A DNA stretch of 64,000 nt from contig JAFEKR010000003.1 of the NCBI GenBank assembly GCA_019022495.1, positions 3,472,001 to 3,536,000 on the forward strand. The letters run 5' to 3'. The notes beneath the pieces are model-generated. The model was not told where the DNA came from, did no database searches, and was given only the letters and a program-made list of their open reading frames with translations. Shown here piece by piece: positions 59,355 through 64,000 of this stretch. A program made the translations under genes and the position numbers. Within the stretch, counting starts at the first letter, position 1, and each line of letters starts with the position of its first letter. The DNA comes from Epichloe hybrida. Taxonomy: Eukaryota; Ascomycota; Sordariomycetes; Hypocreales; Clavicipitaceae.

Positions 59355-60096
59355 GTAATATAAGTATATTCTAAGTAAATATCCTATAGCCTTTTTAGAT
59401 TTAAATCTAACTAATAGTTTATTTTCCTAAAAGAGTTTAAAAGTTTAACTTATTATAACTATAGTAAGAAAGATATAAATAAAGTAAAGGCTAAGACTTT
59501 TATTTATAACTAGGAAGCTATTACTTAGGGGTAAGTATATAAAGGTTTTAAACTCTAACCTCCTATATTTTTTATAAGTAATCCTTATTTAAATACCTTA
59601 CTATATACACATAGCTATCTAGTAGCTACTTAGTTATTTACATAACCTAAGGCTTATTCAAGGGCTCTATTATGTGACCTCTATTATAAAACCGTCCTGT
59701 CTATGGCTCCCTAGCCTCCGTGCTCCTAACAGTAATATAAGTATATTCTAAGTAAATATTTTATAGCTTCTTTATATTTAAATTTAGCTAATAGTTTAGC
59801 TTTCTAAAAGGGTTTAAGAGTTTAACTTATTATAACTATAGTAAAAGAAATATAAATAAAGTAAAGGTTAAGACTCTTATTTATAGCTAGGGAGTTACTA
59901 CTTAGAGGTAAGTATATAAAGGTCTTAAACTTTAACCTCCTATATTCTTTATAAGTAATTCTTATTTAAATACCTTACTATATATATATAGCTATCTAGT
60001 AGCTACTTAGTTATTTACGTAACCTAAGGCTTATCTAAGGGCTTTATTATGTAACTGTTCTATCTATAGCTCCCTAGCCTCCGTGCTCCTAACAGG
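59355..60096. repeat. Tandem duplication of an LTR plus 96 bp of flank
   Basis: Two LTRs of the TGTCACGAC family (59451-59731 and 59828-60094) are each preceded by the same ~96-bp sequence starting GTAATATAAG or GTAATATAAGT (59355-59450 and 59732-59827). The first LTR has a 14-bp insertion near CTCTATTATAAAAC. Both are RIP-mutated (TATTATAAC for TGTCACGAC). The pattern suggests unequal exchange or replication slippage of an LTR with its flank. Confidence 0.7.
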
Positions 60097-60121
60097 TAAT
60101 TAGTAAAAGAAGCTTTGAAAT

Positions 60122-60311
60122 TATAAGAATAAGGGAATAGCTAGGTAAGAGATATAGGGGTATTTATATATTAACTAAAGCTTACTAAGTCTAAGTATAT
60201 TATATATATAAGTTACTAGCTTATAGCTAGTAGCTTACTAATATTACATAGCCTTAGCCCTTAGCGTAGTGCACTAGCAGGGTGCATTTGTGTTGTAAGC
60301 GGGGCCTCACA
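60122..60311 (-). repeat. Solo LTR related to the Gypsy chromovirus LTR
   Basis: On the minus strand it starts TGTGAGGCC (at 60311) and ends CTTATA (60122), like the LTRs at 2947 and 9345, with a partly different middle section (GTGCATTTGTGTTG-like sequence). No target duplication is evident. Confidence 0.6.
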
Positions 60312-60315
60312 CTAA

Positions 60316-60970
60316 TATTTTAGTATTTGACAGAATTTAAATATTTTAGATAAGGAAAGATACAGATAATAAAGTAATACTATAGCATATTAGTAACTAC
60401 TATAATAGAAGCTATAAAGCTACTAGCTTATAGGTAAAGGTAAGTTATAATACTAAGGGAGAATATAAAAGAAAGAAAAGTATTTAAAAGTAAGGGAAAG
60501 TAAGCCTTTTTTATATAAGCTCTAGATTCCTAAGTAATTTATATACTTTATATAGCTAATCTAGGAATTATAATTTTTATAGTTATAGCTACTACTAGTA
60601 AATACATACGCTAGCTAAAAACTCCTAGTAAGATTAATATAATATCCCTAATATTAAATAAAAGGTTATTTATTTTAAATAATATATAATACCTTATTTA
60701 TTTAATTCAATTATAAAATTTAATATAAGTAGTTTGCTTACTTAGCGCTAATAAATTATTAAATAAAGATATATATATTAAAGGTAATAAAGTAGTAAAT
60801 ATATAGCTATTTATAATTATAGATTATAAGAGGGATTACCTAAGACCTTATAATATTTATTTTATTATTTAAAGTAAATATAATACTATATACTAATAGT
60901 ATAGCTAGTAATATAAATATTATTCTAACTTATATATAGTATATATATATTAGCTAAGTAACTTTTTTTC
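60316..60970. repeat. Repeat family Y, second part
   Basis: It aligns with 52,080-52,730, including AGAATTTAAATATTTT and CTTATATAGCTAATCTAGGAATTATAAT-like blocks. It has no coding capacity. Confidence 0.5.
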
Positions 60971-61019
60971 ATTAAGGATAATTATATATTAGGGGGGTAG
61001 TATATTAGTTATATAAAGG

Positions 61020-61237
61020 GTAAGGAGCTATAAATAGGATAGTTATATAATAAAGCCCTTAGATAAACCTTAGGTTATATAAATAACTAAGTAGCTACTA
61101 GATAGCTATATATATATAGTAAGGTATGTAAATAAGGACTACTTATAAGGAATATAGACGGTTAGAGTTTAAGACCTTTATGTACCTACCCTCAAGTAAT
61201 AGCTCTCTAGCTATAACTAAGAACCTTAGCCTTCACG
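61020..61237 (-). repeat. Truncated LTR at the border of the right gene island
   Basis: The reverse complement of most of the LTR at 11522-11788. Similarity ends at CCTTAGCCTTCAC (61237), where normal-composition DNA begins with the 12-bp palindrome GTGACGCGTCAC (61238-61249). It marks an abrupt transposon-to-island border. Confidence 0.65.
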
Positions 61238-61699
61238 GTGACGCGTCACTGGTCAGTCAGCTCAAGTCAGAGCTCAAGTCAACGCCCTGAATCCCCCTAA
61301 AAAAAAAAAAAAAAGCCAGTTCAAACCTGATTACTCCTCCTTTGTCTTTATGCGCAAGCCCAGCTGCACTCTTTCTCCTTGTTATTGTGTTGCCTCACTG
61401 GCTTAGGGTCACCTCCTTGCTGCGGATGCACGCAGCCCGGGATCGAGAGCCGGTGATGGGAGGCCGCCTTACCTGTCAAACAAACCCTTGTTGGTATGGA
61501 GCATTCCGAAATGCACTATTCTTACAATAAGACCCAGATGCACCACAGCCCGAAACCGCAGATGTTTGCATGAGGAAATTATGGCGATGACAAACAGCTG
61601 TTGCTTGTCTTGTCTATCGCCTTGACAAGGCGCAAGTCTGCAACCAAATTTAGGAAAGCTGAAAAGAGGAAAGCCACCGAGATCTGCACGAAAGAAAGC
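61238..61699. other. Island border DNA, no intact gene
   Basis: Normal-composition sequence with a run of 16 A (61299-61314) and a repeated CTCAAGTCA word near 61,261. It may include the degraded 3' part of the aldehyde dehydrogenase relic, but beyond the catalytic cysteine I can no longer align that family. Confidence 0.45.
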
Positions 61700-62480
61700 A
61701 CACACGAATCTATCGGATGAGATGCATGCCTGACCAGCGTGGCGCCATCTCAGGACTATGAGCTGAGCGAATGCCTGGTTTGTGTTGGCGTCGTCGAAAA
61801 CGATCAAAGGGACAGTTTACTCCCAGCTTCTAGCGTGGACCTTTTCGAGTTATTGGCACAGAGAGAGGTGATGATCTTGCCTATGCGCATGCTTCCCAGG
61901 GTCCCAGCCAGGCTGTGAGTAACGTCTGCGGTGATGGTTTAGTGACCCACGGTTCAACCTGCTGCGAGCGCCGCAGTCATCTTTGCAAGTGTGAGAGCAA
62001 CGGGAAAGTTCCAGGGAACCAGGGCGGCGGCGACTCCAATGGTCGCTTGATGGTGATGGATTTTCAGCCAGGTACAGCGGAGATGATAGAACTACCATGA
62101 GCTCGTTCTGCCTCTCTGATCAACCACCAGGTAAATCCCGTTGCACGATCGATCTCGCCATATGCTTCAGCCAGAGGCTTCCCCGTTTCATGCGCAAGAA
62201 TTTTGGCCAAAGTCTTGCAGCAACAACCATATGATGCTATTTGGATATAGATTAAGCTCGTTTTCTAGACGTCAATTCGAAGTATTCCTGTAATGCTTTG
62301 TGACTGGACTGAACGGCCGCGTCGACAGCCTCGCTGCAGCAGTCCGGACATGATGTCCAAGGATTGCCAGTTCCAGGGCCAATGATGTCAAACCTCTTGC
62401 CCGACTTGGCGCGTACGACTTTGCCGTCGATAATGCAATCCGACAGAGCGGAACTTTAGATAACTCAAGCAACCAGGGTG
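61700..62480 (-). pseudogene. Succinate-semialdehyde-type aldehyde dehydrogenase, degraded
   Basis: Minus-strand fragments in several frames follow the order of an NAD(P)-dependent aldehyde dehydrogenase. They are: an N-terminal IIDGKVVRAKSGKRFD segment near 62,435; ILAHETGKPLAEAYGEID near 62,190; VPWNFPVALTLAK near 62,010; an RIGKIIT segment; and HAGQACI with the catalytic cysteine near 61,725. Intact enzymes of this family are about 490 residues. Here only about the first 60% can be followed, with frameshifts, a TGA after the ALAAG segment near 61,955, and internal loss of roughly 40 residues. The decay is by indels and deletions, not obviously RIP. It is downstream of the SDR relic on the same strand. 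Confidence 0.75.
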
Positions 62481-62861
62481 ATCCGAGTCCTGACTCCTGA
62501 GCGTCCTGTGGCACCCAAACGTGGGCGGCGGCCCGCGGGGTGTTGGCAGATGAAGTCGGATGTTGACATGTAGAGATGCGGAGATGTGGCGGCACGTTCC
62601 GAAGATCCGAACCGGCACTTCCATTCTCCATCCCTCGCACAATGCATCATCATGCCAGGAAGGCAATCTTTCAGGGACGAACTGGGCAAAATCACTCGAT
62701 TCGTCATCTCTTGAAGTTTTGCTACACTCATGGCACCACACCACTGTCTCCAACGCAGACAGAGCTCCATTTCACTACATGTCAACAACGCGTGCTCACA
62801 ACACTTGCTCCGAGGAATCGTCGTACCTCTTTGGCCCTTCGTCAATGCATGCAAAACCATG
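62481..62861. other. Intergenic DNA between two relics
   Basis: Normal composition. Several overlapping open frames occur on both strands, but none shows family-like conservation. It is probably the former promoter of the aldehyde dehydrogenase and 3' region of the reductase. Confidence 0.5.
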
Positions 62862-63529
62862 TTACACACACCGGCCCCCATCGACTTCAATATTCACTTC
62901 AGTAATAAATCCGGCTTTCTCCTCCTCACTGGCCAAATAGCAACAGGTATTCGCAACTTCCGCAGGCGTAGATGGCCGTCCAAGAGGCACAGTAGAGACA
63001 AAAGCCGCCCGGTTCTCCGGAGTATCAGGCTTGCCAAGAGACAGATGCGTCCTAGGGTCCGAGATTAGCCATGGTTCGTCACAAACAGCCGAGCAAACAA
63101 ACGACGGTCGAGCACTATACTCACATGCCTGTGCTGCCAACGACGGGGAAAACAGCATTGAAATGAATCTGATGTGGTCCATATTCAACGGCCAACGACT
63201 TGTTCACCGTGACAACGGCTCCCTTGGACGCATTGTACCACGTCAGCTGGGGAAGGGGCCGTATGCCAGCCGTGGAGGCTCCCTGGATGAAGCAGCCTGG
63301 GCGGTTCTCCTTCAAAAACAAGTTTTGCAGCTCGCCTTTGTGACGTCTGCCTCGACAAAGAGACCTCTCACTAATGCAGAAGCTGTCGATTTTCCCAACC
63401 TCTTGTGAAAGATCTGCGACAATGACTTTGGCACCTTGTTGGGAGAGTTTCTCGGCGATGCCTCTGCCGAACCTGGATGCGGCTCCGGTGACAATGGCTA
63501 CTTTGCCGTCAAGCCGTCTTGCTGGGCAT
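62862..63529 (-). pseudogene. Short-chain dehydrogenase/reductase, degraded
   Basis: The candidate start ATG is at 63529. The N-terminal Rossmann segment DGKVAIVTGAASRFGRGIAEKLS is followed by a switch of frame to a GLFVEADVTKA segment. Sequence then jumps to GCFIQGASTAGIRP with the catalytic-type YNASKGA (Tyr and Lys), ending EVDGGRCV at 62862. About 70 central residues, including the usual NNAG motif, are missing. A short GTGAGT...TAG intron separates GSTGM from the HLSLGKPDT part (around 63,050-63,124). A frame error also separates the ATG from the first motif. The family is NAD(P)-dependent SDR; the substrate is unknown. Confidence 0.75.
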
Positions 63530-63599
63530 GACTGACTGTTGCGCGATCAAGAGAATGAACCCACCCACCGGCCAGACTACCAACAAGAACTGAGCATAA

Positions 63600-63850
63600 G
63601 CGGAACAACTTTAAGGGCTTCCTGGTCCTCCCAGGCGACCATGTCGGACTCGGGGTTACGAAAGAAAAACTCAAAGTACTGGATGTCATTGAGAAACCGT
63701 GCCCCAATGCCAAATTCCAGAAGATGTTTACGCTGTCAGGGAGTCCAGCATCGGCAAACACGGCACACCTATTACGAAAGAGGTGCTGGAAAAGGCTGCG
63801 TAGAATGGCGCCGTGTTATTCAACTCCGTCTCCAAAATAGGCCTCCCCGC
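63600..63850 (+). pseudogene. 3-isopropylmalate dehydrogenase N-terminal fragment, degraded
   Basis: On the plus strand GFLVLPGDHVGLGVTKEKLK and DVIEKPCPNAKFQK match the N-terminal part of IPMDH (leucine biosynthesis, decarboxylating dehydrogenase family). A frame change near 63,750 leads to HGTPITKEVLEKAA, then a TAG, then NGAVLF. Similarity then fades. It lacks a start codon and most of the ~360-residue enzyme. It is divergent from the SDR relic, so the two may once have shared an intergenic region. Confidence 0.7.
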
Positions 63851-64000
63851 AATTCTCCCTTGCCACGATGAATATAGTCCCATGAACGACGTCCCTCTCA
63901 AGCGGCGATACATCAAGCAACGACGGAGATCAAAACTCACATACGGTCAAGGATTAGCAAAAACATCAAGCTTGTGACGAAGCCGGAGAATACCCCATTC
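63851..64000. other. Island DNA at window end, no feature assigned
   Basis: Normal-composition sequence continuing past the IPMDH relic. One frame stays open on the plus strand, but I see no family resemblance. Confidence 0.4.

Noticed and set aside
61342..61530. A 62-codon plus-strand frame and many overlapping frames at 62.2-63.9 kb
   Set aside because: They are shadow frames in normal-composition DNA. Only the frames showing ALDH, SDR and IPMDH motifs were kept.
1..64000. Centromere or subtelomere
   Set aside because: The AT-rich RIP desert would fit either, but there are no telomeric TTAGGG runs and no way to judge centromeric chromatin from sequence alone.

Overview
The window looks like a stretch of a filamentous ascomycete (Pezizomycotina) genome with a bipartite composition. 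Most of it is very AT-rich, stop-riddled retrotransposon wreckage in which CpA/TpG dinucleotides look strongly depleted, the expected footprint of repeat-induced point mutation (RIP). Two islands of ordinary base composition sit in this desert: about 22.84-32.0 kb, with one large polyketide synthase gene, and about 61.24-64.0 kb, with decayed metabolic genes. Short introns (54-67 bp) with GT...AG ends, and CTAAC/CTGAC branch points in at least two of them, support a filamentous fungus. I cannot name the species.

Layout. 1-22.3 kb: nested transposons. A retroelement with 457-bp LTRs (1510-1966 and 21864-22320) seems to frame the region. Into it are inserted a complete Ty3/Gypsy chromovirus (2947-9546, TSD AAAAT), a solo LTR (11522-11788, TSD AGACC) and a hAT-like TIR element (15852-17687, 8-bp TSD). 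23.1-31.2 kb, minus strand: a highly reducing type I PKS with domain order KS-AT-DH-cMT-ER-KR-ACP, eight introns, a predicted protein of about 2,531 residues, and one single-base reading-frame break in the AT domain. Just upstream lie a 447-bp TIR element and a 327-bp unit repeated three times in tandem. 33.0-39.4 kb: a complete Ty1/Copia element on the minus strand (296-bp LTRs, TSD ACTAC), with a truncated second copy at 45.6-48.7 kb. 42.8-45.3 kb: a related TIR element carrying a 514-bp TRIM-like mini-retroelement (175-bp LTRs, TSD ATAAG). 49.2-59.4 kb: a minus-strand Gypsy remnant split by a TIR element (51284-56261), which itself contains an inverted copy (53870-56002). 59.4-61.2 kb: LTR fragments. 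61.2-64.0 kb: broken copies of a succinate-semialdehyde-type aldehyde dehydrogenase, a short-chain dehydrogenase/reductase and a 3-isopropylmalate dehydrogenase.

How it fits together. The only near-intact protein-coding gene is the PKS. No tailoring, transport, regulator or release-enzyme gene is visible beside it, so it is an orphan or the remnant of a cluster. Its frame break and a Gly at the expected ketoreductase serine position both question whether it is functional. The most novel-looking structure is a family of hAT-like elements whose ends carry pentamer or hexamer arrays matching their own terminal inverted repeats, next to 10-bp-period decamer arrays. Related families have switched terminal inverted repeat and satellite together. 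No CRISPR array, rRNA or convincing tRNA gene was seen.
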